NCBI RefSeq assembly: GCF_000293805.1 | Contig: NZ_AMBZ01000023.1 | Span: 1-64,000, forward strand | Source: Paenibacillus alvei DSM 29 | GTDB lineage: Bacteria > Bacillota > Bacilli > Paenibacillales > Paenibacillaceae | Reading direction: 5' to 3' | Length of the DNA: 64,000 bases | In this document: positions 26,425-34,544 of the stretch, in pieces | Layout: each line of letters begins with the position of its first letter | Numbering within the stretch: position 1 is the first letter of the stretch | The notes under the pieces: model-generated | The model's input: only the letters and a program-made list of their open reading frames with translations | Databases searched by the model: none | What the model was told of the DNA's origin: nothing | Made by a program: the position numbers and the translations under genes

Positions 26425-27850
26425 GGCGAGATGAATGCCGTTGGCTCGTAGAGCCAAATGTGTTGTCTAATTCTTATATAATTAACCTTAGAAAGAGAGG
26501 TGGGAATAGCATGTTTCTAACAGTCAAACAACAAGTGAAACATCTTTCTAAGAAGGATTACGTAAGCATTCGTAAGTTGGCTCATGTGGCAAAAAATTTA
26601 GCCAATGAAGCATTATACAATGTACGTCAGTATTACTTCCAAGAAGGTGAATATCTAAACTATCAGAAGAACTATGCTCTTTTAAAGAATAGTCCCAACT
26701 ACAAAACGTTGAACTCAAACATGGCTCAACAGATTTTGAAGGAAGTAGACGGTTCTTTTAAGAGTTTCTTTGGACTATTGAAGTTAGCTAAGAAAGGGAA
26801 ATATAACATTAAAGATGTTCAGCTTCCACATTATCTTCCGAAGGATGGGTACACGACACTTGTCATTGGTTTCGTTCGTTTGAACGGCAATAAACTTGTG
26901 TTACCATACTCGAATCAATTCAAGAAAGAACACTCTAAGGTTGTGATAACGATTCCACCAATCCTCTTAGACAAGAAGATTAAGGAGATTCGCATTATAC
27001 CAAAAGCAAATGCTAGGTTCTTTGAGATCCAGTACACCTACGAGGTACAGGAAGAACAAAGAAATCTTAATAAAAAGAAAGCACTAGCAGTAGACTTGGG
27101 AATTAACAATCTTGCAACCTGTGTTTCTTCAACTGGCGAAAGTTTCATCATTGACGGACGTAGATTGAAATCAATTAATCAATGGTTCAATAAGCAAAAT
27201 TCACGACTTCAAAGCATTAAGGATAAACAAAGGTTTGGCAAGCGAACCACCAAACGCCAAAATGCGATTGCTTGTGACAGAAACAATAAAGTTAATGACT
27301 ATATGGCAAAATCTGCTCGTTACATCATTAACTATTGCTTGGAGCATGATATTGGCACACTTGTGCTTGGCTACAATGAAACATTTCAACGCAACAGTAA
27401 TATTGGGAAAGTCAACAATCAGAACTTTGTCAATATTCCATTTGGAAAGCTACATCAAAAGTTGAAATATCTCTGTCAGCTTTACGGCATTACTTTCGTC
27501 AAACAAGAGGAAAGCTATACCAGTAAAGCAAGCTTTTTCGATAAAGACATCATGCCGACCTATAATGCTGATGATCCAGTAGACTATGAATTTAGCGGTA
27601 GTCGTATTAAGCGTGGGTTATACCAAACTTCAGCAGGAACGACTCTTAATGCAGATGTGAATGGTGCATTGAACATCCTACGTAAAAGTAACGTTGTGTC
27701 CTTAAGTGGACTATACGATAGAGGCGAAGTGGACACGCCTATAAGAATAAGGATTGCCTAGCAGTCAAACTTCTTAAATGGGTTCATTAGAACCCTAGAA
27801 GCCCTAACTTCAAAAACCGTTAGGTTTTAAGTGGTGGGTAGTTCACCAAT
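26425..27850 (+). mobile_element. IS1341-type (IS605-family) element with tnpB only
   Basis: Single-gene element: tnpB without tnpA. The left end shows a perfect hairpin TTGGCTC-GTA-GAGCCAA (26441-26457). After tnpB the right end has GGGTT/AACCC and CCTAAC/GTTAGG stems, ending near GTAGTTCAC at about 27848. IS605-family elements lack inverted repeats and are bounded by such hairpins. Exact ends are estimates. Movement would need a TnpA supplied in trans. Confidence 0.65.
26511..27761 (+). CDS. tnpB: TnpB, RNA-guided RuvC-type nuclease of the IS605 family
   Basis: 416 residues from ATG 26511 behind GAGAGGTGGG. The RuvC-like active site is visible: Asp in AVDLGINNLAT, Glu in GYNETFQRN and Asp in LNADVNGALNI. 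The usual CxxC...CxxC zinc finger between the last two is absent; instead the region reads EESYTSKASFF...FSGSRIKRGLY. Known TnpB proteins cut DNA guided by an RNA from the element's right end. The coding frame is intact, so activity is plausible but not shown. Confidence 0.88.
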   Translation: MFLTVKQQVKHLSKKDYVSIRKLAHVAKNLANEALYNVRQYYFQEGEYLNYQKNYALLKNSPNYKTLNSNMAQQILKEVDGSFKSFFGLLKLAKKGKYNIKDVQLPHYLPKDGYTTLVIGFVRLNGNKLVLPYSNQFKKEHSKVVITIPPILLDKKIKEIRIIPKANARFFEIQYTYEVQEEQRNLNKKKALAVDLGINNLATCVSSTGESFIIDGRRLKSINQWFNKQNSRLQSIKDKQRFGKRTTKRQNAIACDRNNKVNDYMAKSARYIINYCLEHDIGTLVLGYNETFQRNSNIGKVNNQNFVNIPFGKLHQKLKYLCQLYGITFVKQEESYTSKASFFDKDIMPTYNADDPVDYEFSGSRIKRGLYQTSAGTTLNADVNGALNILRKSNVVSLSGLYDRGEVDTPIRIRIA

Positions 27851-27868
27851 AGTAAAACTTACTACACG
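27640..27868 (+). ncRNA. Predicted TnpB guide RNA (omega RNA / reRNA) region
   Basis: In this family the guide RNA scaffold overlaps the 3' end of tnpB and runs to the right end, with about 16-20 nt of flanking DNA as guide. Stem pairs GGGTT/AACCC (27780-27795) and CCTAAC/GTTAGG (27804-27827) lie where the scaffold is expected. The guide would start near 27849. This is inference from family layout. Confidence 0.5.
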
Positions 27869-27966
27869 CTGAAAAGGATGCTCAAAGAATCTTTCGGAGT
27901 TCAGAAATGGTGGTCATCAAAACATAGCTGCTCTACAGAAATCAATCGAAGGAATAAATAGTGAAT

Positions 27967-28019
27967 AAATGGATACATTTCGTTGGTTTATGTATCCATT
28001 TGATGGTATAATGGATACA
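27967..28019 (+). promoter_or_regulatory. Promoter with repeated operator for the RHH-like gene
   Basis: AAATGGATACAT (27967-27978) and ATGTATCCATTT (27990-28001) form a perfect 12-bp inverted repeat, and a third ATGGATACA lies at 28011-28019. TATAAT sits at 28007-28012 with TTGGTT 18 nt upstream. This arrangement suggests autorepression by the small DNA-binding protein that follows. Confidence 0.7.
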
Positions 28020-28050
28020 GGATAAATATGGAATGATAGGTAGGGTATTT

Positions 28051-28257
28051 ATGGACAACCGAAAGAATATCAAAGTCATGCCTCATGTTAAGGATGAATT
28101 GGTTCATTTAAAGAGTCAGTTGAATATGAAAAGTGAGTCACAAGTGATTGACTATCTTCTTAGAGTCTACAAGACTAAACGGAAAAATCTCACGCTCACC
28201 GAGCATGAGACTGCAATAAGGGAAGTAACAGAAGCACATGATCAGTTATCTTTGTAA
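28051..28257 (+). CDS. Small ribbon-helix-helix-like DNA-binding protein
   Basis: 68 residues from ATG 28051 (the frame also opens at 28033). MDNRKNIKVMPHVKDELVHL followed by KSQLNMKSESQVIDYLLRVY has the strand-helix-helix pattern of RHH repressors. The repeated ATGGATACA sites in its promoter support a regulatory protein acting on its own gene. An antitoxin role is possible, but no toxin gene is adjacent. Confidence 0.62.
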   Translation: MDNRKNIKVMPHVKDELVHLKSQLNMKSESQVIDYLLRVYKTKRKNLTLTEHETAIREVTEAHDQLSL

Positions 28258-28360
28258 TCTTGAATTAACCAAGAGGAGGAGAATTCTAGTATAACCCTTG
28301 GGCATGAGGGGGGAGGTAATCTATACACGCAGGGAGCTATATAGAAGTGAAATTCAGTTC

Positions 28361-28501
28361 ATGAAAAAGATACGTTGGTTTGAATCATCCATACGAATAA
28401 CATCGTACTTGGGGGGGAGAAAGAAGCCTAAAAACGAGCTTCATCTTTTCCGTAAAAAGAGGCCATTCCGTCCAAGATTGAACGAACAGAAATCGAGATA
28501 A
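28361..28501 (+). CDS. Possible 46-residue basic peptide
   Basis: ATG 28361 to 28501 encodes a very basic peptide (RWFESSIRIT... RKKPKNELHLFRKKRPFRPR). No clear ribosome site precedes this ATG; GGGGGGAGG lies further up at 28307 with no suitable start. It may be a real small protein or chance. Confidence 0.3.
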   Translation: MKKIRWFESSIRITSYLGGRKKPKNELHLFRKKRPFRPRLNEQKSR

Positions 28502-28539
28502 ATTGATAATAAATATTCATGAAGGAGATAGTTCAATAG

Positions 28540-28800
28540 ATGAATCAAAGGGATAAAGCTCAAGAAGAATCGCAGGTAGTAGTCAACGGTTTTCCAGTGA
28601 AGTATTATTACTTCACTGTTTCTTGCAGTATAGTTGGTATGTTCGTCATAATGCTACTATATTGGCCAGTTTGGGCATCTTCTTCAGGACTAGATGTTTG
28701 GTATGATCATCCAATTGCAGGAATATCACTTTGCCTCCTGTTGATTATATTTAGTTCTTTACTTTATCTATTGTTTTGGAAGAAGAACGATACAGAATGA
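28540..28800 (+). CDS. Two-span membrane protein, 86 residues
   Basis: ATG 28540 behind GAAGGAGATAG. Two hydrophobic segments (about residues 25-48 and 58-78) with a short aromatic loop, ending in LFWKKNDTE. No family was recognised. It is the first of several small membrane genes in this stretch. Confidence 0.6.
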   Translation: MNQRDKAQEESQVVVNGFPVKYYYFTVSCSIVGMFVIMLLYWPVWASSSGLDVWYDHPIAGISLCLLLIIFSSLLYLLFWKKNDTE

Positions 28801-28873
28801 AGACACGAAACATGGATTCTAAGTAAAAAGTAACTTATTGAATATCAATTTACCTTTAGGAGCGTGTGTCACG

Positions 28874-29359
28874 ATGGATCTTAGAAAGCAAATGAAGACT
28901 GAAAAAGAAGTGTCTGGCCAGCCTACCCGAAATGGAATTACGTTGGGGCACATTTGGTTTTCCACGAAGGAACACGGCGAAAATTTCGCTCACCTTGTCG
29001 AACGATTCAGCGCTCACAAAAATCCGGAATACGCGGCTGCTTGCTACGTCGCTGCACATCCGGAAATTTATTACCGTATCAAATGGGAAAATTCTGACGG
29101 GCCGATTGGTTGGTATTGGGGAGAATGGATCGGCAAAGATGATGACGACGAAAACGGTTATTGGACCGAATCGGAAATTGTCGGGCAACTGTCTAGCTCA
29201 TATCGGGGATTGGTTCGTGCAGCTGTAGAATTGTATACCGGAAGCCATCATTATTTCAACTTCACGGAATGGCTTGGAAATGCTGGAGACGAAGTATATA
29301 AGCTGTTCGTTCAAGCGCTGGAGATTCGCCGAGATCGGTTTATAATTGATCTGGCGTAG
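28874..29359 (+). CDS. DUF2538-like protein, 161 residues
   Basis: Start ATG 28874, 10 nt behind AGGAG. FSTKEHGENFAHLVERFSAH followed by KNPEYAAACYVAAHPEIYYR resembles the DUF2538 proteins of staphylococci and other Bacilli (EHRENY...NP..ACYIVALPEIF). The C-terminus continues with GLVRAAVELYTGSHHYFNFT. The function is unknown. Family assignment is by pattern and moderate. Confidence 0.58.
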   Translation: MDLRKQMKTEKEVSGQPTRNGITLGHIWFSTKEHGENFAHLVERFSAHKNPEYAAACYVAAHPEIYYRIKWENSDGPIGWYWGEWIGKDDDDENGYWTESEIVGQLSSSYRGLVRAAVELYTGSHHYFNFTEWLGNAGDEVYKLFVQALEIRRDRFIIDLA

Positions 29360-29431
29360 CTTTACTCAAATAGATCACGCAGCTGCATACTGGCTGCGCT
29401 GCATGAGCTTCACCAGAAACATACAGGGAGC

Positions 29432-29596
29432 GTGCATGAGGAAAATGGAATTTGGGTAGAGTTCGATCGCGATCCAGAAAACGAGTCTTTCATTCCTTTT
29501 ATTGACATGAATTTGTTTATGCGTGATGGCGCAAAACGACCGGAAGGACACATGGCCTTAACAGTCAATGAAATTACGCTAAAACACTTCAAGTAA
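29432..29596 (+). pseudogene. Coding-like fragment behind the DUF2538-like gene
   Basis: In the same frame after the stop of the previous gene, the sequence stays open to TAA 29596 and reads a protein-like stretch (GIWVEFDRDPENESFIPFID and further). The only start candidate is GTG 29432, with AGGGAG just 1 nt before it. It may be the lost C-terminal part of a neighbour or of a gene whose start has decayed. Confidence 0.4.
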
Positions 29597-29628
29597 CATT
29601 TTGAATATTTAGTTGTATGGAGGGACTT

Positions 29629-29832
29629 ATGGGGAAGTTTATAACGATTATCTACCCTTTCATAGTAATTTTTATGTTCTATCAAATTATCTCGCTGGCT
29701 GATTTATCGCAATTTAGTTCACTTGCATTATTCGAGAAATCACTTGTTATTTTCGGATTGGTCTTTGCGACATGGATCATTATGGTAGTTTCTTGGAGAT
29801 GGATCTATAAGCCAGTGTGGACCCGAAAATGA
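29629..29832 (+). CDS. Two-span membrane protein, 67 residues
   Basis: ATG 29629 is preferred over ATG 29617 because GGAGG (29619-29623) lies 5 nt before it. Spans: FITIIYPFIVIFMFYQII and LVIFGLVFATWIIMVVSW, with a basic end (YKPVWTRK). No family was recognised. Confidence 0.58.
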   Translation: MGKFITIIYPFIVIFMFYQIISLADLSQFSSLALFEKSLVIFGLVFATWIIMVVSWRWIYKPVWTRK

Positions 29833-29872
29833 ACACCTACTGAATATTAAGTTGTTTTGAGGTTTGGGTGAT

Positions 29873-30067
29873 ATGATAATCAATGAGTCTCGTAAGGGAG
29901 TGGTTCGTATATTAAAGGTTTTTTGGGATTGGTTAAACAAAGAAAGAGAAATAAAAAATCGTGAATTAGCCTATTTACTAGCTTTAATTGTGAGTATTGG
30001 ATCTCTAATTGCAATCGCTTTATTCTTAATGTACTTAGTAAGTCAGATTAAGCCACTTAGCGAATAA
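29873..30067 (+). CDS. Single-span membrane protein, 64 residues
   Basis: Start ATG 29873 (TTG 29864 is also in frame), with TGAGG about 10 nt upstream. A polar, basic N-terminal half is followed by one span (LAYLLALIVSIGSLIAIALF). The gap before it carries TGAATATTAAGTTGT, similar to the gap before the gene at 29629. Confidence 0.5.
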   Translation: MIINESRKGVVRILKVFWDWLNKEREIKNRELAYLLALIVSIGSLIAIALFLMYLVSQIKPLSE

Positions 30068-30086
30068 TTATAACTCAAGTGTTGAA

Positions 30087-30350
30087 ATGGCTAATGGGGC
30101 CGTAATAGCTATGGTGACGAAGATCAATGGCCAAACGATAGGGAAGTTTAACGTCAAAGAAAGGATGCTCCTTACAAAACGCGTGTCAAAGAAGGGACTT
30201 GTAGATATCGGTCGGATGATCGAGAACGATTGGAAGGTTGAAGTAACCTTCTTTCATCAAATGACGGGAATTGATGCGGGTTTCTTCAATAAGTACATTA
30301 CAAGAACCAGTAAGCAACAACATAAGGTAATTCAATTTAATAAGAAATAA
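30087..30350 (+). CDS. Hypothetical 87-residue protein
   Basis: Open from ATG 30087; ATG 30111 is an alternative start. Neither has a strong ribosome site, so the start is unsure. The protein is basic with a strand-rich start (VTKINGQTIGKFNVKERM) and an RTSKQQHK tail. No family was recognised. Confidence 0.45.
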   Translation: MANGAVIAMVTKINGQTIGKFNVKERMLLTKRVSKKGLVDIGRMIENDWKVEVTFFHQMTGIDAGFFNKYITRTSKQQHKVIQFNKK

Positions 30351-30375
30351 CCTCATTTTACTTATAGGAGTGGGG

Positions 30376-30495
30376 ATGTCATTACGAATGGACGAAAATA
30401 GAACAATTGATAGGCCACTCATATTGGAAGTGAAGGAGTACCCAAACGGAAGGAGGAAGGACGTTATCAGGGGAGCTGAGACTTTAGACGGATGA
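30376..30495 (+). CDS. Small 39-residue protein
   Basis: ATG 30376 behind TAGGAGTGGGG; reads MSLRMDENRTIDRPLILEVK and a basic end to TGA 30495. Too short to assign. The ribosome site and position in the run of small genes are the evidence. Confidence 0.38.
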   Translation: MSLRMDENRTIDRPLILEVKEYPNGRRKDVIRGAETLDG

Positions 30496-30522
30496 GAACA
30501 TATTAATAGGAAGTGTTCATAA

Positions 30523-30651
30523 ATGATAAAGAGATTAAAAGATGGTATTAATGAGTTAATTGATCTACCTGGACCGAGTTTGAAGTGGTGTATCATTATA
30601 ACAGCTTTAGTGATAGGTTCTCTTGTTCTGACTTCTTATGTAATAAAGTGA
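30523..30651 (+). CDS. Small single-span membrane protein, 42 residues
   Basis: ATG 30523 to TGA 30651. A polar start (MIKRLKDGINELIDLPGPSL) is followed by one membrane span (WCIIITALVIGSLVLTSYVI). The ribosome site is weak (AGGAAG, 10 nt). It is similar in plan to the small membrane proteins around it. Confidence 0.42.
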   Translation: MIKRLKDGINELIDLPGPSLKWCIIITALVIGSLVLTSYVIK

Positions 30652-30691
30652 ATTTCATTTATGAAAGTGGATACTTTAGGGGGGGCGTTAT

Positions 30692-30982
30692 ATGCAAGAG
30701 AAATTCAAGAAAGTAATCGAAGAATACAGTAAATATTATGTGGTTATTGGCGACGACCGGCTCATTCATGACGTTTTTGAAAAATGTAATATCGAAATAG
30801 ATGAACTGCCATATCTCGCAAAATACCTTGCAGAAGAATTTGAGAGAACTAGCCAAGAAGAAGACATGGACCTAAATGATAGAATTGAACAGCTTCAGTA
30901 CGGAGTAAATTTCATATTTGAAGCTAGAGACGAAGGATACAAAGTATTCTTCAAATCTAAATATATTGAACAAGCAGTGTGA
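30692..30982 (+). CDS. Hypothetical acidic 96-residue protein
   Basis: ATG 30692, 6 nt behind GGGGGG. Mostly helical and acidic (KFKKVIEEYSKYYVVIGDDR, then YLAKYLAEEFERTSQEED). No family was recognised. Confidence 0.6.
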   Translation: MQEKFKKVIEEYSKYYVVIGDDRLIHDVFEKCNIEIDELPYLAKYLAEEFERTSQEEDMDLNDRIEQLQYGVNFIFEARDEGYKVFFKSKYIEQAV

Positions 30983-31010
30983 ACACCATTTTGAATAGGA
31001 GGGTACATGA

Positions 31011-31178
31011 ATGAAGAATAAGAGTCTTTTTTAATGGTGTGTCTTATTATCAGCGCTGCTTTTTATTCCGTGGCTAATCACCTTTTACCCCCAATTTTAT
31101 GAATGGGGAACATTGCTCCTGATACTTTCTTGGTTAGGTGCCTACCTTGTTTTCTTCAGAGAGCGTAAGAAAACTTAA
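31011..31178 (+). pseudogene. Small membrane-protein gene with a nonsense codon
   Basis: ATG 31011 behind AGGAGGG is followed by KNKSLF and then TAA at 31032. In the same frame the sequence then reads WCVLLSALLFIPWLITFYP and WGTLLLILSWLGAYLVFF with a basic end to TAA 31178, a typical two-span small membrane protein. A single base change at the stop would restore it. Confidence 0.6.
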
Positions 31179-31197
31179 TAAATGGAGGTTGTTTTAT

Positions 31198-31437
31198 ATG
31201 AGCAGAACAAAACGATTAATGTTTATGACAAATGAGGGGCATCGTTTGATTGGTGAAATTATTGACCCTACATCGGATTTTTTAAATACCGTTGCCAAGC
31301 AAATTCCGCTTGGTAACGTGGAACAAATGGCACGTGACGGAATTTGGATCAAACGTGAGAGACATGTTACTTATTTGTCCAACGATAACATTAAATTTAA
31401 ACGGGCAGCAACTGCTTTAGATCGTGAAGATACGTAA
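31198..31437 (+). CDS. Hypothetical 79-residue protein
   Basis: Start ATG 31198 behind TGGAGG; the frame opens further upstream, but that part overlaps the pseudogene. Sequence starts MSRTKRLMFMTNEGHRLIGE. A small, basic, strand-rich protein. No family was recognised. The 220 bp after it hold no gene that I can see. Confidence 0.58.
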   Translation: MSRTKRLMFMTNEGHRLIGEIIDPTSDFLNTVAKQIPLGNVEQMARDGIWIKRERHVTYLSNDNIKFKRAATALDREDT

Positions 31438-31658
31438 TTTGAAGTTGCAAGTGGTAGTAGAATTACAACTATAATAACGAATAAAATTTGAATATACCTT
31501 CATTATCCCTGAAGAAAAACTATAGCGCTCACGAGCAATACTACAACAGATATTCAACCACAGCTCACCATCCATCACCATGAGATACATAGGAATCAAC
31601 CAGGATATTATTCATCAGGCAATAAGTAATTTTCACTTATAGAGAGGGAGCGATTTTT

Positions 31659-32153
31659 ATGGAAATACACGTGTACATTGATGATAAATTTGTTAAGACA
31701 TTCAGTAGTCAAAAGGAAATTAATAATGCGGATCTTGGGAAGGTAGCCATTGAAAAAAGTGAACCTTTAAATCAAGAAAAGTCGGAATTTAATCTGTATT
31801 TTAAGACGGTTGATGAAAGTCCCGACGAGCTTAAGGAAAAGCTTGTAATGCTGCTAAAGAAACATGAAGGTAATAGCTTCGAGGGAACTTTAGAGTCTTC
31901 CGATCCTGGAACATTTCACTTTATTTCGTATATACCAAATGCAAAACTAAACATTGGAGAATCAGGTATTGTTGTGGCAGATCAGCGAGAAAGATACTAT
32001 TTTGCGATACCGTTTGAAAATCTTCACGGTATCACTGATGAAAGTGATGAAAGACGACCAGCGTACAATATATCCTATAAAAATGGGTACTGTATTTTAG
32101 TTGAGATCAACAACGAAATACTAATAACGGATGCATTAAACAACTTAGTTTGA
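31659..32153 (+). CDS. Hypothetical 164-residue protein
   Basis: ATG 31659 behind GAGAGGGAG. Alternating strands and acidic helices; there is no signal peptide or membrane span. It ends 16 nt before the cysteine-cluster gene and probably shares its transcript. No family was recognised. Confidence 0.62.
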   Translation: MEIHVYIDDKFVKTFSSQKEINNADLGKVAIEKSEPLNQEKSEFNLYFKTVDESPDELKEKLVMLLKKHEGNSFEGTLESSDPGTFHFISYIPNAKLNIGESGIVVADQRERYYFAIPFENLHGITDESDERRPAYNISYKNGYCILVEINNEILITDALNNLV

Positions 32154-32169
32154 TCAGGGAGGAAATTCA

Positions 32170-32871
32170 ATGTCTCTAGATACTGAAAAAATTGAAACAT
32201 TAGAGCGTGAGTCAGGTGTTGTTCTCTCCAAATATGCAAAAGAACGCGCGCCGAAGCCATTTTCGGGTGGGAAAGTTAAATTTCGCGAGTATGCTTCTCT
32301 TGTCGAGGATATGTCCAGTCTAATTGACAAGACCGAGGCTAATATCGAAATTGAGTCTACGTGTCGCAAAGGATGCGCTGCTTGCTGTAGTCATTCTATA
32401 ATCGTGAATGGTTTTGAGGTCGAGGTCATTCTGAATTATATTGAGCGTAACTACGACTACGAGACAAGAAAGGCTATAAATCAACGTATTAATGATACGG
32501 CGAATCGGTTGGATGCTGCATTAGGTCCAGCGCCACGGAATACCAATGAAATGAAAAACATACTTGATCATGAAGAAGAAATAAAGACGGACTACTTTGC
32601 GCTTCAGCTACCTTGTCCGTTACTCAACGAGCAACAAGAATGCATGGTTTATCCAGTCCGGCCATCTCCATGTTGGGCATACCGTTCGTATGGTGATCCT
32701 AATGTCTGCAACACTACATTCGATGTTCCGCATACGATTAATTACATTGGCCATGAAAAATACTATTCTGTAATAAAAGCAAAGTCAACCGATGCAGGAA
32801 CTATTACTAAACGTAAATCGTACGTACTGGGAGGTTTTTTGCCGCAGAAGCTGCGGGATGCAATTCGTTAG
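32170..32871 (+). CDS. YkgJ-family cysteine-cluster protein (Fe-S/zinc binding)
   Basis: 233 residues. CRKGCAACCSHSIIVNGFEV and later CPLLNEQQECMVYPVRPSPC follow the CxxGCxxCC...C...C.vY..RP..C pattern of the YkgJ/UPF0153 family, thought to bind a metal or iron-sulfur cluster. The ribosome site GGGAGG is 9 nt before ATG 32170. The exact biochemical role of the family is unclear; some members sit in modification or flagellar loci. Confidence 0.78.
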   Translation: MSLDTEKIETLERESGVVLSKYAKERAPKPFSGGKVKFREYASLVEDMSSLIDKTEANIEIESTCRKGCAACCSHSIIVNGFEVEVILNYIERNYDYETRKAINQRINDTANRLDAALGPAPRNTNEMKNILDHEEEIKTDYFALQLPCPLLNEQQECMVYPVRPSPCWAYRSYGDPNVCNTTFDVPHTINYIGHEKYYSVIKAKSTDAGTITKRKSYVLGGFLPQKLRDAIR

Positions 32872-32995
32872 AAGCGACGGTTCATCTACCCGCCTGTTGT
32901 TCGGCACATTCTTTTCTTTTTCATGCTACTGTTTTAATTCCAATGTTCTTCATTGCGATAGGGAACTTTTTTGCAAATATGAGCGAGTGGTGAGA

Positions 32996-33024
32996 GATCG
33001 GCTAAAAAAGCCGGTCTTTTTTTG
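32996..33024 (+). terminator. Intrinsic terminator
   Basis: GATCGGC pairs with GCCGGTC (one G-U) across TAAAAAA, followed by T7. Confidence 0.82.
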
Positions 33025-33099
33025 TTTGATGGAGGGCATGGCTGCTTTCCTAACGGAAAGCCTTTATTGTAGTGTTTCTGCTTCGCAGCTATAAGAGCT

Positions 33100-33310
33100 C
33101 CTGGTAATGGGGGAGTTCCTTACGCTCCGACCTTACCACTCCGCGCCTCATACAATGCAAGTCCAAGCACTTCGTGTGGATGATAACCCTTCACTTCGGG
33201 CGCAAAAACGGCCCAAATCCGCCGTTTTACATCCCTTCGATCAGATCATCCAGACTTGCATTGCCGGCGCTCCATGGTGCGGTTCTGCGCGTAAGGAACA
33301 CATAGAAGGA
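33100..33310 (+). ncRNA. Structured leader D
   Basis: GTTCCTTACGC (33115-33125) pairs perfectly with GCGTAAGGAAC (33289-33299). Inside, AATGCAAGTC (33154-33163) pairs with GACTTGCATT (33253-33262), and AAAACGGC pairs with GCCGTTTT. The ribosome site AAGGAG lies 8 nt after the closing stem. A GCTTTCC-TAAC-GGAAAGC hairpin at about 33052 resembles one in leader E. Confidence 0.68.
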
Positions 33311-33320
33311 GCTGGTAAAT

Positions 33321-33650
33321 ATGAAGAGCATTCAAGTTAATCATTTTTATTCGGTAACAGATCGTGAGAGAGTATATTCTGTCATGAGTAAATTGCAGCA
33401 GCAAGTCCATAGAGCGGAAGCTGGAGAGATTTCGTTTTCTCAAGTATTCAACTCCATCGACTTCAGACAGTGTTTAGCAGAGTACACGGTCGTTCCGACA
33501 AGCTGGCATATCGATGATCTTCGTGATTATTTCCCTCCGGATATTAGTGATGATGAACTCTTTCAATCGCTTCAGAAAATTGAGAAGGCGCTATCTTGTG
33601 CAGCCATTGTTTCTGGCTGGGATGTCATTAACGATTCATTTCAAAAATAA
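33321..33650 (+). CDS. Hypothetical 109-residue protein
   Basis: ATG 33321 behind AAGGAGCTGG, directly after leader D. Helical N-terminus (RERVYSVMSKLQQQVHRAEA), acidic middle and a C-terminal helix (LFQSLQKIEKALSCAAIV). No family was recognised. Confidence 0.62.
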   Translation: MKSIQVNHFYSVTDRERVYSVMSKLQQQVHRAEAGEISFSQVFNSIDFRQCLAEYTVVPTSWHIDDLRDYFPPDISDDELFQSLQKIEKALSCAAIVSGWDVINDSFQK

Positions 33651-33724
33651 GATCCCATGCAAAAGGATGTTATTAGAAGATATGAAGACCCCCAGTAAGG
33701 TAGGCTTCAGCTGAGATTAAGCCT

Positions 33725-33919
33725 GCGGCCTTTTTTGGCCACATGCCGCACCGGCAAAGCGTACCACAAGATACCCTTTCGTCAAGAGTTTGCCTGTGAA
33801 CAGTTTCCTCTTGACGAAAGAGGCCCACCGTTCCGGCGCCGCGCATGCGCGCCTAGCGGAACCTTGGTGGGGCTAAATCTTTGCGGTGTGCTTGTGCCAG
33901 CGGCAAGTTGATCGGCCGC
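33725..33919 (+). ncRNA. Structured element B, diverged copy (no A)
   Basis: Closed by GCGGCC (33725-33730) and GGCCGC (33914-33919). The long arm reads CTTTCGTCAAGAG/CTCTTGACGAAAG where other copies read TTTTGTCAAATG/CATTTGACAAAA, so several base pairs changed on both sides. The GCCCACC/GGTGGGGC arm likewise differs from GTTCCACC/GGTGGAAC but still pairs. CAGGAGGGG follows for the next gene. Confidence 0.78.
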
Positions 33920-33942
33920 ATGAGCTTACAGGAGGGGTTGCA

Positions 33943-34506
33943 ATGATGAAGTCTTTATTCTCAAAAGTCATTAAAAGTCGCCGTGCAAAAAACTCCCCAA
34001 GAGGACTATATATTCAAGATCTTCAGCTGAAGGAGACTGTTTTTCAGCCAGGGACGCACTTTAGATACGTAGTTGATCGAAAAGCAAAAAAGTTGATCAT
34101 CTTGCAAGCTCAAGATGGGAACACCGTATCAAAACGATCGATACGTGATGGAATGAAACCAGTACTTGATATCCGGAACAAACAAGCATTGGCCGTCTTT
34201 CATGAATGCGACTATCTACAGATTGAAATTTATGAGGATGAGATCATTGTAAGAGGTTTTGAGGAGTGTGAAGATACGGGGCTTCAACATTCTCAAAGGA
34301 ATAGTAAGCTTTCTCGAAAAGTTTGTGATATTACACAGCTTTTACAGGTTAAGCAGACGGCCATAGCTGTTATGTCGAGAAATGAACTGGAAAAGGCTGT
34401 TGGGGGATATGAACAGCTTACCTTTTCTTTTTTGAAGAGGAGATCCAGGAGCACCAATCCTCATCCGTTAGCTATATTAAAGATGCAATTAAGCATGCTG
34501 GCATAG
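33943..34506 (+). CDS. N-terminal part of a split C5-methyltransferase (AbrB-like region), possible frameshift
   Basis: Reads from ATG 33943 behind AGGAGGGG as a 187-residue protein. The first 100 residues (KETVFQPGTHFRYVVDRKAK..., beta-rich) resemble the N-terminus of the methyltransferase at 42558, which is one gene with a methyltransferase behind it. At the T6 run 34428-34433 the protein-like reading continues in the -1 frame (FEEEIQEHQSSSVSYIKDAI, then HAGIALAVDSFFSGAGL) into the next feature. The zero-frame tail after the run is basic nonsense and stops at 34506. The run forms the heptamer T-TTT-TTG in the right phase for -1 slippage. Confidence 0.6.
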   Translation: MMKSLFSKVIKSRRAKNSPRGLYIQDLQLKETVFQPGTHFRYVVDRKAKKLIILQAQDGNTVSKRSIRDGMKPVLDIRNKQALAVFHECDYLQIEIYEDEIIVRGFEECEDTGLQHSQRNSKLSRKVCDITQLLQVKQTAIAVMSRNELEKAVGGYEQLTFSFLKRRSRSTNPHPLAILKMQLSMLA

Positions 34507-34544
34507 CTTTAGCTGTTGATAGCTTTTTCTCGGGTGCTGGCCTT

